From: Chrysopilus asiliformis
Taxonomy: Eukaryota > Arthropoda > Insecta > Diptera > Rhagionidae
Reading direction: 5' to 3'
DNA length: 64,000 bases
NCBI GenBank assembly: GCA_964034945.1
Contig: OZ035960.1
Span: 78,091,331-78,155,330 of the forward strand
The translations under genes were made by a program, and so were the position numbers. The notes beneath the pieces were generated by a model. The model was not told the origin of the DNA. It saw only the letters and a list, made by a program, of their open reading frames with translations, and ran no database searches. Positions within the stretch are counted from its first letter, which is position 1. Each line of letters opens with the position of its first letter. Positions 11,727-22,464 of the stretch are shown here, one piece after another.

Positions 11727-11809
11727 AATGAGGGCAGCAACAGAGCATCAGAAAGTCTTCAAACACACAATGGCAAGAAGAAAGAAAATGGTAAAAGGAA
11801 ACACTCAAG
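11727..11809 (+). CDS. Caper: Caper/RBM39 splicing factor, first visible exon (N-terminal basic region)
   Basis: An 83-nt exon of 27 codons plus two bases, from NEGSNRASES to KRKHS. It is preceded by a plausible acceptor (gttctacttaaag) and followed by the donor gtacgt at 11810. The trailing 'ag' joins the leading 'g' of the RS exon at 22621 to make Arg, giving KRKHSRSRSPD. RBM39 proteins have such a Lys/Arg-rich stretch right after a short conserved N-terminus, which supports the assignment. The open frame also extends upstream to an ATG at 11688, but the residues before Asn do not look like the family, so I prefer the splice acceptor. The exon carrying the true start codon was not found upstream in the window. 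Confidence 0.62.
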
Positions 11810-11885
11810 GTACGTAAAAAAAAATTTTTGTGCTATTTTTTTTTTCAAAAAGTTCTGTTTGTACAAACAAAGAAAATCTCTCTAA

Positions 11886-12010
11886 AGCCCAATTCAGACT
11901 AACGATTGCAATTACGATTGAAGATTCTCCTCGACCAATGACTTCAAAGCTTTCAACGGGAAAGACATGAAAGCTTGAGGAAACTCATAATCGTTAGTCT
12001 GAATTGGGCT
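11886..12010. mobile_element. Short MITE, Harbinger-like
   Basis: A 125-bp element with near-perfect 21-22-bp inverted repeats (agcccaattcagactaacga at the left, its inverse at the right), flanked by taa at 11883-11885 and 12011-12013. A 3-bp TAA duplication fits PIF/Harbinger. It sits only 76 bp after the first visible Caper exon. Confidence 0.75.
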
Positions 12011-12370
12011 TAACAAGGAATCTTTTCAGGTGTCCGCCTCCGATTCTCTTCGTATTCACATATGTTATAGTACTCAAAAAACTAAGCAACATGTGTTTTT
12101 TTTTTATATCTGTGGATATTCGGTTTTAAGGGGAATAACCCCTCTCGAAAATCGGGCGAAAAATCGATTTTCGGCCATCTCTCAACAACCAGTCATCCGA
12201 TTTAGACGAAACAAAAACCAGAAGTTTTCTTCTTGGGAGTACAATCAAACTGCAGAAAGAAATATTTAAAATTACTATCATAGGGTAGAGGAAGCTATAT
12301 ATGGTACATTCATGTTTTTAGGCCGTTCTCCCCTATAACTGTCGCGGTTCAAAACTGGTTGCCTATATAT

Positions 12371-12492
12371 CTGTGGTAGTAAGTTAAAGTAGCTTAAGTC
12401 GATTTTCAAGCGAAGCCAAAGTGGCCTGTTTGTAAACGCAAAAACAAATCAGTTTGATAATCGACTTAAGCTAGTGTCACTTTTTGCCACAG
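12371..12492. mobile_element. CTGTGG-family MITE with ATAT duplication
   Basis: Starts ctgtggtag and ends tttttgccacag, with atat at 12367-12370 and 12493-12496. The interior carries agcttaagtcgat and its inverse atcgacttaagct. Other members are at 36702-36826, 38550-38974 and 43875-44127. Confidence 0.75.
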
Positions 12493-12688
12493 ATATATCT
12501 ATTAAAACTGAAGTTTACCTGTTTTTACATTTCACCCAAAAAAGTGCATTTCGTAACATCAAAATACTTTTGGAAAAAAAAGGTTTTTTTTTCTATATTC
12601 AAAAATTGGTTATTACCCGAGCATCGCCGTGTACTTGCAGCTAGTCTATAATAAAATAAATAAAAATTCGGATTCATAATTCTCATTA

Positions 12689-13113
12689 TACCCGTATGGT
12701 GAAACCAAAGGGTATATCAAATTTGCCTTACCGTTTGTAACGCCAAGATCCCGTTATCACACACAATCTGGCAATTATTGAAAACCCGTATGGTGATATT
12801 CGTATCAAAATTCGAACAATTGTACCAAAATTCCACTTTAAAGTCAAACTTTCCAATAAGATTTTTTAAAATTTATTCCAATCGGATTTTGATATATGGG
12901 AGTTTTATGTAGAATCATATCCTAAATAACTTTAGTTCTTGCACTTTTTTGATAAGATGCATTTTGAGATATTCACAAAACACATTTTCGTTCGTATGGG
13001 GGGTACCCTCCCTAATGGTCCATTTTTGTCCATTAACGAACTTAGCCTCGCATTTTACTAAAAAGGGATCTGCGCAAAATTTGAAGTCTCTAGCTCAATC
13101 CGTGCGCCATGTT
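12689..13113 (-). repeat. Subfamily-1 repeat, rearranged
   Basis: The first 80 bp read as the left end of the forward unit (tatacccgtatggtgaaacc). From about 12771 the sequence switches to the reverse orientation (ctggcaattattgaaaaccc onward) up to the ctcaatccgtgcgcc block. This is a head-to-head junction missing the middle of the forward unit. Confidence 0.7.
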
Positions 13114-13124
13114 TTGTACGTCTT

Positions 13125-13310
13125 TTTCTTGGTCTACGATTCAATCTGATATTCGCTTGCAAACAGGTCCTACACCATTGCCATGTCCTGACTCAACGTA
13201 GCTCCAAGTGAAATTGTTCAAATTGGCGAATAGGTCTTCCAACTGCGTAGCAAGCATGTAGAACATTGTTTTGTTCCTATATTGGGTGTGCAGGTCCGTC
13301 ACTCAAAAAA
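13125..13310 (-). pseudogene. Fragment of an unnamed repeated insect protein
   Basis: Reverse-strand translation gives a 60-residue stretch, VTDLHTQYRNKTMFYML followed by FTWSYVESGHGNGV and VCKRISD, ending in a stop. The order QY.NK then W.....GHG.G...KR..D resembles a protein family that recurs in insect and cnidarian genomes, probably transposon-borne. I do not recall an established family name. It abuts a subfamily-1 repeat and has no start or splice context, so it is a relic. Confidence 0.45.
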
Positions 13311-13787
13311 TGATGCGTGTCAAAGTTTTTCGAAAATTTAGCTAATATTGGATTAAGATGGCACCAAATAGCTGCAGGGCCGTGTACCCGACTTTTATAA
13401 AGGGTACAAAAAGTTTGATGACACCATCAATTTTGGTGTACAAAACCAAATTATCTGCTGCCTTGAACCACTAAAGTGTAACGACTGCGTTTACTGTAAT
13501 TTTCACTGTAATTTCACTGTAATTTTCACTAAAATTCATGTGAATCACAGCTTAATTCTCTTTTAAATCGGATTTTAATTTTCTTATTTGAATTGGTGCC
13601 AAAAATCTTCCCTCGTGCTCCAAGAAGGGGAAAAAATCATTTTCAAAATGTTTAATGATAAATTTGAGATTTTCGTAATGCATCTTTTTTTGACATTTTT
13701 TCGAAAATTTTTCTGTTTTGGTTTTCAGATCAAAGTACATATATTTCTGTTACAAAAAAGTTTTTTTTTAATTTAAAAAAAAAAACA
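13311..13787. other. Unassigned sequence
   Basis: AT-rich sequence with short repeats of tttcactgtaat near 13490-13525. The two overlapping 62-codon frames (13552-13776) are on opposite strands and low in complexity. No feature supported. Confidence 0.35.
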
Positions 13788-13790
13788 ACA

Positions 13791-14035
13791 AAAGCTATAA
13801 TTGCCAATCTGGCAATTATTGAAAACCCGTATGGTGATTTAAGTGAACCGCAAACAGTTGTATCAAAATTCCACTTTGAAGTCAAACTTTCCAATAAGAT
13901 TTTTTTAAAACTTGTTCCAATTGGATTTTGATGTATGGAACTTTAATGTAGAATCATGGCCTAAACAACTTTTGTTCTTGGACTTTTTTGATAAAATTTA
14001 CCGTTTTTGAGATATTCAGAAAAAAAGTTTTTCGT
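13791..14035 (-). repeat. Subfamily-1 repeat, partial
   Basis: Reverse-orientation fragment from agctataattgccaatctgg through aaaacccgtatggtgattta to the gagatattcagaaa block, where it ends just before the large palindrome. Confidence 0.75.
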
Positions 14036-14072
14036 ACGTGGATCCGCCTACAACGATCGCCAATAGATCTTT

Positions 14073-16326
14073 CCCAAATAGCATTTTAGGCAGCAAATAT
14101 GATGTTTATCCCCATAGTTCGTCACCATGCAGATCACGGCGATAAGCAATTTATGTAGAAAACACGTCCTTAGTCGTGCGTATGAGACGCGCAACGACAC
14201 ACATAGTGGGGAACACTTTTCTGCGGTTTGCTACGTCGCAATTATAACGACAGGGACGTACTTAGTTGCCTCATGCGCGAGCGTCATCTGACGGCATTAT
14301 ATCACACAATTACACAAATCATCGAGCGGGTTTTCTTTCTCCCTCGAATGCTTGCTAGTAAACAGAGATGAACAAATAAAAACGTAAGCAGAAGACGAAC
14401 GAGAAAAATCTAATGGCGACAAATTAATGGAAACTTTTGTGGAGTGTTATTTTATAATGGACTTTTCTTCCGGTTGCATGTCGTGATTTTAATTGCCATT
14501 AAAATTTTTCGACAATATTGGATCTGAAATTTAAACAGATTTTAATGGACCATCGAATTATTTTGTTTTTAATCAAAAATTTCTTTAATTTTATTTTATC
14601 GGTAAATTTTTTTTTTCTTTTGCAATGAAATTTTGATGCCAATAAAATTATGCTGTTTCAAAAATGTATGCTATCCACTTTTTATGCAATATCCTTCAGT
14701 CATTCGCCTGAAATAAGAAATTTAATTCTCGAAACGAAATCGTTTCCATCAAATGTCAGTGAGAAATATGGCGGCTGAAGGCATCAATTTTTTTTGGTGT
14801 TTCTCAGACGGGGAGCTTTAATGAAACTTTAGTGGTAGCAGTTTCGTCACTTTTTCCATCACACGCTTCTTCAAAATTAAACTGACGTTCAGGCTCCACA
14901 GCCAATCACTATTTCGGCCCGAAAACCATCAAATGCTGCTCTATCGCCGCAGGATTTTCATGAAGCGAATGTTGCCCCAAAGATCGTGCTCGTCACTTCT
15001 TTCGCTTCTTTTACGCGGATGTGAATTATAGGTGTAAATTTTTAATCCCGATTGTGTAAATTTCTACTCTTTCAAGTCGCAAAGAACAAATCTCATGTTC
15101 CCGTACTTTTCGATGCTGTTTGGGTTAAGTAAGAAATTTTAGTGAAAAGGAAACTAAAGAAACAATTTGATTGACCGTAATGTTACGGGATTTGACTTTC
15201 CGTTTGGTGAATTTTGGCATCTTGTACCTAAAAATCAAATTTCACTTGCAACACAACGAACAATGTTTAATAGCCCAAATAGCATCGAAAAGTACGGGAA
15301 CATGAGATTTGTTCTTTGCGGCTTTAAAATGCAGCAATTTACGCAATCGGGGCTAAAAATTTACACCTATAATTCACATCCGCGTAAAAGAAGCGAAAGA
15401 AGTGACGAGCGCGTCGCACCGATTAATAATGCGTCTGCAAAGCCACAATTTCTTTAGTGGGGAAATTGGTGACCCACGGTTCATCTTTGGGGCAACATTC
15501 GCTTCATGAAAATTCCTGCAGCGATAGAGCAGCATTTGATGGTTTTCGGGTCGAAATAGTCTGCCACTAAAGTTTCATTAAAGCTCCCCGTCTGAGAAAC
15601 ACCAAAAAAAATTGATGCCTTCAGCCGCCATATTTCTCACTGACATTTGATGGAAACGATTTCGTTTCGAGAATTAAATTTCTTATTTCAGGCGAATGAC
15701 TGAAGGATATTGCATAAAAAGTGGATAGCATACATTTTTGAAACAGCATAATTTTATTGGCATCAAAATTTCATTGCAAAAGAAAAAAAAATTTTACCGA
15801 TAAAATAAAATTAAAGAAATTTTTGATTAAAAACAAAATAATTCGATGGCCCATTAAAATCTGTTTAAATTTCAGATCCAATATTGTCGAAAAATTTTAA
15901 TGGCAATTAAAATCACGACATGCAACCGGAAGAAAAGTCCATTATACAATAACACTCCACAAAAGTTTCCATTAATTTGTCGCCATTAGATTTTTCTCGT
16001 TCGTCTTCTGCTTACGTTTTTATTTGTTCATCTCTGTTTACTAGCAAGCATTCGAGGGAGAAAGAAAACCCGCTCGATGATTTGTGTAATTGTGTGATAT
16101 AATGCCGTCAGATGACGCTCGCGCATGAGGCAACTAATTACGTCCCTGTCGTTATAATTGCGGCGCCGCAAACCGCTGAAAAGTGTTCCCCACTATGGGT
16201 GCCGTTGCGCGTCTCGTTGGCACAACTAACTACGTATTTGCGACATAAATTGCTTATCGCCGCGATTTGCATGGTGACGAAATATGGGGATGAACACCAT
16301 AATTGCTGCTTAAAATGCTATTTGGG
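14073..16326. mobile_element. Giant palindromic (foldback-like) element of 2.25 kb
   Basis: Left arm 14073-15128 (starting cccaaatagcattttaggca) is the near-complete inverse of right arm 15270-16326 (ending tgctgcttaaaatgctattt plus ggg), with a spacer of about 140 bp. Each arm has a private segment: about 14835-14910 is absent from the right arm, and 15411-15482 (gcgtcgcaccgattaataat onward) is absent from the left. The arms are otherwise nearly identical. The 96-codon and 91-codon open frames inside have no recognisable domain. The element lies in the 10.8-kb Caper intron, so it is transcribed and could fold into a hairpin of about 1 kb. Confidence 0.85.
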
Positions 16327-17500
16327 AGGGCATTTTCATAAATGTACTCGGAACTTACGCAAATTGCACAAAACATTTTCTTCGTAAACTAAACGAATAA
16401 CAAGTAAACTAAACGAATAACATAAACTGGGTTATTTATTAAGAAAAATCTTTTGTGTTATTTTTTAATCAAAAATCTTTTTTTTGCAGAACTTGAATTT
16501 ATGAAAACGCCCATAGATAAAAAACAAATAAAAATAAAATAAAATTACACGATAAAAGCAACGAAGCAATTTCAATTTAGAGCAACTAAAAACAGTGTTC
16601 AAAACCATGGCCGAATTATACTTAATTCGGCCATGCGATCGATGCACATTTTTCCTTCTCCCCCCAAGTTAAGATAGAAATTGTTTCTCTTTAAGTTTTC
16701 CGCTCTTGTTCAAAGCGGTTTGTATGCTTTGCATAAAAATGAATGAAAGGTTCGAGCGATGGCTGCTGTTGGGTAACGATGCACACACACATATAAGTAT
16801 GCATTTCATTAGTAAGAGAGCGATATCTCGGTCCCAGCATTAAAGTTGTGTTCTCAAAGCAAATTAAAACCATATTTTTTTCTCGTTCTTTGGAGCGTTT
16901 TACTGAAATTCTGAATTTCGTTTTCTCGAGAGTGATTTTTATTTTCAATTTTTTTCAATTCCTCCAAAGCGAATTGAACCGAAATAATATGAATAGGCAG
17001 AATCAGAACAACCCATTTAGAGAAGAGAAACAATCAAGTTCTATATGAGATTCAATACACACAAAGAAAGCATAAAAAGAGTATACATGTGAAATCTGTA
17101 CTGCAAGCAGCAGACACAGCATAACAGCGGAGTAAAAATTTTGATTTTGCTTTTTAAAAACATAATTGAACATAGTTTAACATAACAAAATACCCTATAC
17201 AATGCTTTAATGTAGGCCGGATCTTATAACACAGGTTTTGTTCAGATATCACCACAAACTATCGAGTTTCATCGATTGCAAATTTGTTATCATGGCAGCA
17301 AGCCGATTTTCTAATTTGTACCCCATTACCAAAATCCAAGACGTATCCACGTCAAAAAAAATTGTATATGGAATGTTTGAATATCTTTAATGATCTTAGA
17401 ATAAAAAAAACTTACAAAATATAATACTATTCATAAGTAAATAGCTAATTAACTAAATACCTAAATAAATCGTGAATTAGTCTTCATTACTGTTCTCGTC
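16327..17500. other. Unassigned intronic sequence
   Basis: Contains the small perfect hairpin at 16606-16636 and otherwise no recognised coding or repeat feature. Open frames at 16691-16948 (-) and 16848-17048 (+) overlap on opposite strands and are unsupported. Confidence 0.4.
16606..16636. repeat. Perfect 13-bp inverted repeat (hairpin)
   Basis: catggccgaatta and its exact inverse taattcggccatg flank a 5-base spacer. No U-run or other transcript-end context follows it, so no function is assigned. Confidence 0.8.
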
Positions 17501-17739
17501 AATGACATAACTTATCAATGACAACATTTACTGGGTCATTACTGAAGAGTTTGCTTAACATTTCAGCTGGTTGAATAATTTTTGATAAATACCTTCCATG
17601 AGACAGGTAATAAATTATTGCAGGTATGTGAAAGCAGAAACGAACAGTCCTTATCCCATTTGCGCATTTACAATAATATCTACGAATTCCAGAATCACTT
17701 CTACTATTTGAAGTATATTCTTTCACAGTTGGAAAATTT

Positions 17740-18560
17740 TCACATTTGGTTTGTGTTTTCGCACTTGGTAACAAGTTTTACCATTCCTTTGATAGTGTAC
17801 GACTCATGGTGTTTGATTAGTCCGTCTTTTTGCCACGTAGTCCTCGCGGAAGTACGAAATTTTCCCCGCACAGTGAAACTTCGCCTCGGAGCCCGTTGTG
17901 GGTGATATTTGGGCGGAACAGTGATCCGGCCACTTTTACCTGGCTTGATAATATTGGTCATGGTCATCCTACACAGTCTTATCAATTTATTTGGGATGCC
18001 GAATTCTCTCATGAGTTTATAAAGTTCTATCCTGACGATGCTATCATAGGTGGTTTTAAAGTCTATGAAGATATGGTATACCACTATACCGTGCAATAGA
18101 CATTTATCCATCGCCAGCCTAATCGTAAAAATCTGATCTGTGGCTGATTTTCCTGGTCTGAAGCCGCATTGTTATGAACCAACGATTTTTTTCACGAATA
18201 AGGAAATTCTCCATTGTAGGATAAAGGAGACTATTTTATAGGCAGTACTCAACTACGTTATACTCCTATTATTACTGCACTCGATGACACTTTTTTTATT
18301 GTCTGTCCTCTTCCCGTACACACACTATAACTTTATGAATTGCTCGGTGTAATTCCGGGCCGCCATGCTTGATCAGCTCCGCTATAATCCTATAGACTCC
18401 TTATATTTAAGTCGACGAATCGCATTAACTACTTCGTTCAAGCTTGGTGAATGCAGCTCGGGCTCAGTTTGGCTCAAATGCTCGGTATGCAACATTCTTT
18501 TGTTCAGTTATTAGTTTGCGTTCATGATCGAACCAGTGGTTCCGATCTGGTCTACGACAG
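17740..18560 (-). pseudogene. Non-LTR (RTE/I-like) retrotransposon reverse transcriptase relic
   Basis: Reading the minus strand from about 18560 downward, the blocks of a LINE polymerase appear in order: HWFDHERKLITEQKN (18500-18545), IIAELIKHGGPELHRAIHKV (about 18310-18380), QCGFRPGKSATDQIFTIRLA (about 18105-18170), and HIFIDFKTTYDSI with the first catalytic Asp, followed by LMREFGIPNKLIRLCRMTM (17935-18070). Stops and frame changes separate the blocks. After about 17935 the reading decays, and the YADD box is not seen. The element copied itself by target-primed reverse transcription; this copy is dead and 5'/3' truncated. Confidence 0.85.
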
Positions 18561-18727
18561 GACAAGGGCCCTTTTTTCCACTCCAAACTGATTTTTTTTA
18601 ACAATAAATTTTGATCAGATTGAAATAGAACCTTCATGTTTGGAACAGAAGTTTCTATTTTGAGCCTCCCCAACCAGGCGAAGACAACTTTAACATGTCG
18701 CCCTAATTTCACACCCCTACCATTTTT

Positions 18728-18815
18728 ATACCCGTATGGTGAAACCAAAGGGTATATTAAATACACCAGTGTGTTTAGAATGATAAAAAAATTGATTTTT
18801 TGCATGTCCGTCCGT
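18728..18815 (+). repeat. Subfamily-1 repeat, left-end fragment
   Basis: ttatacccgtatggtgaaac through gtgtttagaatgataaaaaa to the ccgtccgtccgtc microsatellite, where the similarity stops. It lacks the 50-bp ttaccgtttgtaacgccaag segment. Confidence 0.7.
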
Positions 18816-18929
18816 CCGTCTTTACCTAGGTTATAGATATTTATGGGTTTCTTTCCAAGCTCTTTCATTTGATACCCATCTTGATGGGTCTTTATTCGGG
18901 TGGTTTGCGCAAAATGGCGTCTAATGCCG

Positions 18930-19386
18930 CGGTCACACAACGCTGTTTTGCCAGCCGCTGGCTGCTGTTGCTTAGTAGCGCTGTCAAGTAGCAACAGCAG
19001 GCAGCGTACTGAGAGGGTTCACACGATTTATAACTTAGTAGCGCTGGCAAACAGCAAAACCGTCGTTTGACATTTGAATTTGGGCGATTTTTTAAATAAT
19101 AAACGCAACAAACAATTTTAAATGAATAAACATAAAATAACAACTTAAAATAAACAAACTTTACCACTTATCAGACTTTTGACAGGTCAGAAACCATGTG
19201 ACAGGGTCACATGATCCCTAGTAGCGCTGGCAAAGTAGAACGGTCTCTACTTCACTAGCGCTGCTAAAATCATCACGCTGCTATTGGTAGTAGCAACGCA
19301 CTAGGGTTCACACGGTGCTGCTGAAACGGCTGCTAACAGCTAAACAGCCACTAGCGCTGGCAAAACAGCGTCGTGTGACCGCCGCA
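18930..19386. mobile_element. Palindromic MITE rich in tagcgctg motifs
   Basis: Left end gcggtcacacaacgctgttt is mirrored at the right (aaacagcgtcgtgtgaccgc). The interior repeats tagcgctg(g/t)caa at least six times in both orientations, together with ttcacacg and gggtcacatg boxes. This looks like an expanded set of subterminal protein-binding sites. No coding capacity and no clear target duplication. Confidence 0.7.
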
Positions 19387-19498
19387 TAAGAGCCGTGCTT
19401 TTGGTTTTTTTCAGAATGCATCATATCTTGTAATATAAATCAAACTGTGTGATAAGGATTATACCTATCTAGTGTGATATGGATTAATGTGATATCGT

Positions 19499-19748
19499 CG
19501 GCTAAAAGTGAAATTGTGCTAAGTCCATTTGGTATAATTTTCCAAAAGAGCAATGAAAACCTTGTTAAATCGCTTTAATTCTCTTTCAATAACACTGAGT
19601 TTTCTTTAAATGAGAAAAATTGAGCTCAGCTTTCTTTAAATGAGACTCTGTTTTCTTTAAATGAAAATTAAAATGATTTAACAAGGTTTTTTATTGCTCT
19701 TCTGTCAAATTTGGTATAATGGACTTAGCACAATTTCACTTTTAGCCG
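19499..19748. mobile_element. Palindromic MITE, 250 bp
   Basis: Inverted repeats of about 70 bp starting cggctaaaagtgaaattgtg at the left and its inverse at the right. The central region has direct repeats of ttttctttaaatga (three copies, 19595-19665). Confidence 0.78.
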
Positions 19749-19892
19749 CCGGTATGGTGATATGGATTAAGGCTGGAATACAATTGGCCCGACACAACAT
19801 TTACGACTGTCTCCCACATACAACAATTACATTGTTCTAAACGTCATTTGCTTTTCATTTAATTTTGACTGTTTGATCTATATATATAAACA

Positions 19893-21033
19893 TAACAAAA
19901 GCTATAATTGCCAATTTGGCAATTATTGAAAACCCGTATGGTGATATTCGTATCAAAATTCGAACAGTTGTACCAAAATTCCACTTTGAAGTCAAACTTT
20001 CCAATAAGATTTTTTAAAATTTATTCCAATCGGATTTTGATGTATGGGAGTTTTATGTAGAATCATATCCTAAATAACTTTTGTTCTTAGACTTTTTTGA
20101 TAAGATGCACCGTTTTCGAGATATTCACAAAAACCGTTTTCGTTCGTATGGGGGGTACCCCCCCCCCCACCCCCCTCCCCTAATGGTCCATTTTTGCCCA
20201 TTAACGAACTTAGCCTCGCATTTTACGAAAAACGGATCTGTGCAAAATTTCAAGTCTCTAGCTCAATCCGTGCGCCCGCAATCCGCGCCACAGACAGACA
20301 GACAGAGAGACGGACGGACATGCAGAAATTAATTATTTTTATACCCGTATGGTGAAACCAAAGGGTATATTAACTTTGCCCTACCGTTTGTAACGCCAAG
20401 ATCCCGTCATCGCACAAAAAAATGAATTACACCAGTGTGTTTAGAATGATAAAAAAAAGTTTAATTTAGCATGTCCGTCCGTCTGTCCGTCCGTCTCTCT
20501 GTCTGTCTGTCCGTCCGTCTGTCTGTCTGTCTGTGGCGCGGATTGCGGGCGCACGGATTAAGCTAGAGACTTGAAAGTTTGCACAGATCCGTTTTTCGTA
20601 AAATGCGAGGCTAAGTTCGTTAATGGACAAAAATGGACCATTAGGGGGGGTACCCCCCATACGAACGAAATCGTTTTTTGTGAATATCTCAAAAACGGTG
20701 CATCTTATCAAAAAAGTCCAAGAACAAAAGTTATTTAGGATATGATTCTACATAAAACTCCCATACATCAAAATCCGATTGGAATAAATTTTAAAAAATC
20801 TTATTTGAAAGTTTGACTTCAAAGTGGAATTTCGGTACAACTGTTCGAATTTTGATACGAATATCACCATACGGGTCTCCAATGATTGCCAGATTGGCAA
20901 TTATAGCTTTTGTTATGTTTATCATTCTAAACACACTGGTGTAATTCATTTTTATGTGTGATGACGGGATCTTGGCGTTACAAACGGTAAGGCAAAGTTA
21001 ATATACCCTTTGGTTTCACCATACGGGTATAAA
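19893..21033. repeat. Head-to-head array of three subfamily-1 repeats
   Basis: Three units abut with alternating orientation: reverse 19893-20335, forward 20336-20919 and a reverse partial 20920-21033. Every junction falls at the attataccc/tttttatacccg end or at the ttataatt..gcttttgttatg end. The forward unit is the most complete: acccgtatggtga terminal inverted repeats, TCTG microsatellite 20477-20532, and ggcgcggattgcgggcgcac. Apparent ORFs are repeat artefacts. Confidence 0.82.
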
Positions 21034-21536
21034 AAGGGAAGTTTGTCTGTGGGTTGGTTTGTTGGTTGGTTTGAGATTACAAAACTCAAAAACTACTGCA
21101 CCGATTTTTACGTGGTTTTTTGCAAAATGATCTGTGTTGCCAGGAGCAGGTTTTTAGCTATTTAGATATTCAAAATGGAAGGTGAAACCTTGATAACAAA
21201 AATATCATTTTTTTCCATTTTGCCCCGGAAAAATTTGCAGTATGGCGTTTTTGGGATCGCTGATCACGAATCCGGTATTAGATTTTCAAAATTCGAAACG
21301 GAAGGTCCTGTAAGGATAATGAAAATATCCTTTTTCCCATTTTTCCCCGGAAAATTGGCTTATAGGGTATTTGGGGTTGCTAATTAAGAATCTGGTGTTG
21401 GAATTTCAAAATTCGAAACGGAAGGTCCTGTAAGGATAACATTTTTTCCCAAAACTTTTCAAGTTATTTATGTTTTTTTGGCATTCTAAAATGTATACAA
21501 AAAACTTTTACCTGCCAACGTAGGGTCTGCTAGTAT
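21034..21536 (-). repeat. Dispersed repeat with tandem units (reverse copy of 7953-8535)
   Basis: Starts in the ttgtctgtgggttggtttg tail, contains ggaaggtcctgtaaggataa units, and ends ctgccaacgtagggtctgct, the inverse of the ctagcagaccc terminus at 7954. The 70-codon frame 21175-21387 runs over the units and is not a gene. Confidence 0.62.
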
Positions 21537-21540
21537 AACA

Positions 21541-22010
21541 TATAAAAAAATGATGAGCCACGTATAACATTTAAAAAAAAATTTAAAAATGTTGTATGTG
21601 GTTTATCGTTCCCCATTATCATACATAATAGGAATGTGAATGCAAACAACACAGCATACGAATTATATTTCCTAATACTTTCTTTAGTTTCCTCTTGAGT
21701 GACGAAATTTAAAGTTTATAACGCCCTCATATGATTTCATTTTGAATCAACCATGAAACTTTTACGTTAAGCTGACCGACAAAAGTTAATTTCGATTCAA
21801 CTTTTTACGACGACAAAGTTGGTCGGATTGATTTTATACAGAACCCTAAAGGTACAACTTTAAAAACTGAAATGTCACCGAAGATTTACTGAAAAGTCGC
21901 CGTGTTGGACCAATTGTTTTTTGCACTTTATAAAAACCGGTTCAATCGTTTTGAGGCAAATTAACTTGTTGCTCATTTCGATTGATTTCGATCCATATAA
22001 AATAGTCAGT
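21541..22010. other. Unassigned intronic sequence
   Basis: AT-rich, no supported feature. Confidence 0.35.
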
Positions 22011-22014
22011 GGAA

Positions 22015-22215
22015 TAAAATTAAAGTTACCATTCAGTTGATATGAAATTCTCACTCAACTGAATGGTAATGGAAATCGTTTTACATTCCCATTCAATGAA
22101 TAATAGTTGAGTTTTTTGATCTTTACCATTCACTACTGAATGGTAATGGAATTTCGATTTGGACTACTATTCAGTAAGTGAATGATAGTTGAAATTGAAT
22201 GGTAATGGAAAAACG
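22015..22215. repeat. Cluster of taccattca / tgaatggta inverted motifs
   Basis: At least six copies of (t)accattca or its inverse tgaatggta within 200 bp, including accattcagttgat paired with tcaactgaatggt. Probably a degenerate palindromic MITE. Ends not resolved. Confidence 0.5.
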
Positions 22216-22240
22216 CTAGACTCTAATAAGCATTGACTTA

Positions 22241-22464
22241 CTACCCAAACCAGGAATAGTTCGCCTATCAAGAATTTTTTAGAACTTATTGTTGAAGACT
22301 GATTTGCTTTTTTTTATTTTAATCATGAAATACATTTATTTTTAATACAGTTACTTCTGCATTTTTTTATTAGAATTGTCGACAAAATCAAATACGAAAA
22401 AATGCCATTGATTTGAAGGTCTAAAAAAAATTCTTGATAGGCGAACTATTCCTGGTTTGGGTAG
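22241..22464. mobile_element. 224-bp MITE at a TA dinucleotide
   Basis: Inverted repeats of about 40 bp, ctacccaaaccaggaatagt at the left and its exact inverse at the right, flanked by ta at 22239-22240 and 22465-22466. The TA duplication fits Tc1/mariner-type mobility. It lies 156 bp upstream of the Caper RS exon acceptor. Confidence 0.85.

Noticed and set aside
15167..15457. 96-codon frame in the giant palindrome
   Set aside because: Half of it spans the private segment and arm sequence that reads differently in the other arm; no domain.
18464..18994. 176-codon minus-strand frame
   Set aside because: A chimera: its first third is LINE sequence and the rest runs through a repeat fragment. 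Not one protein.
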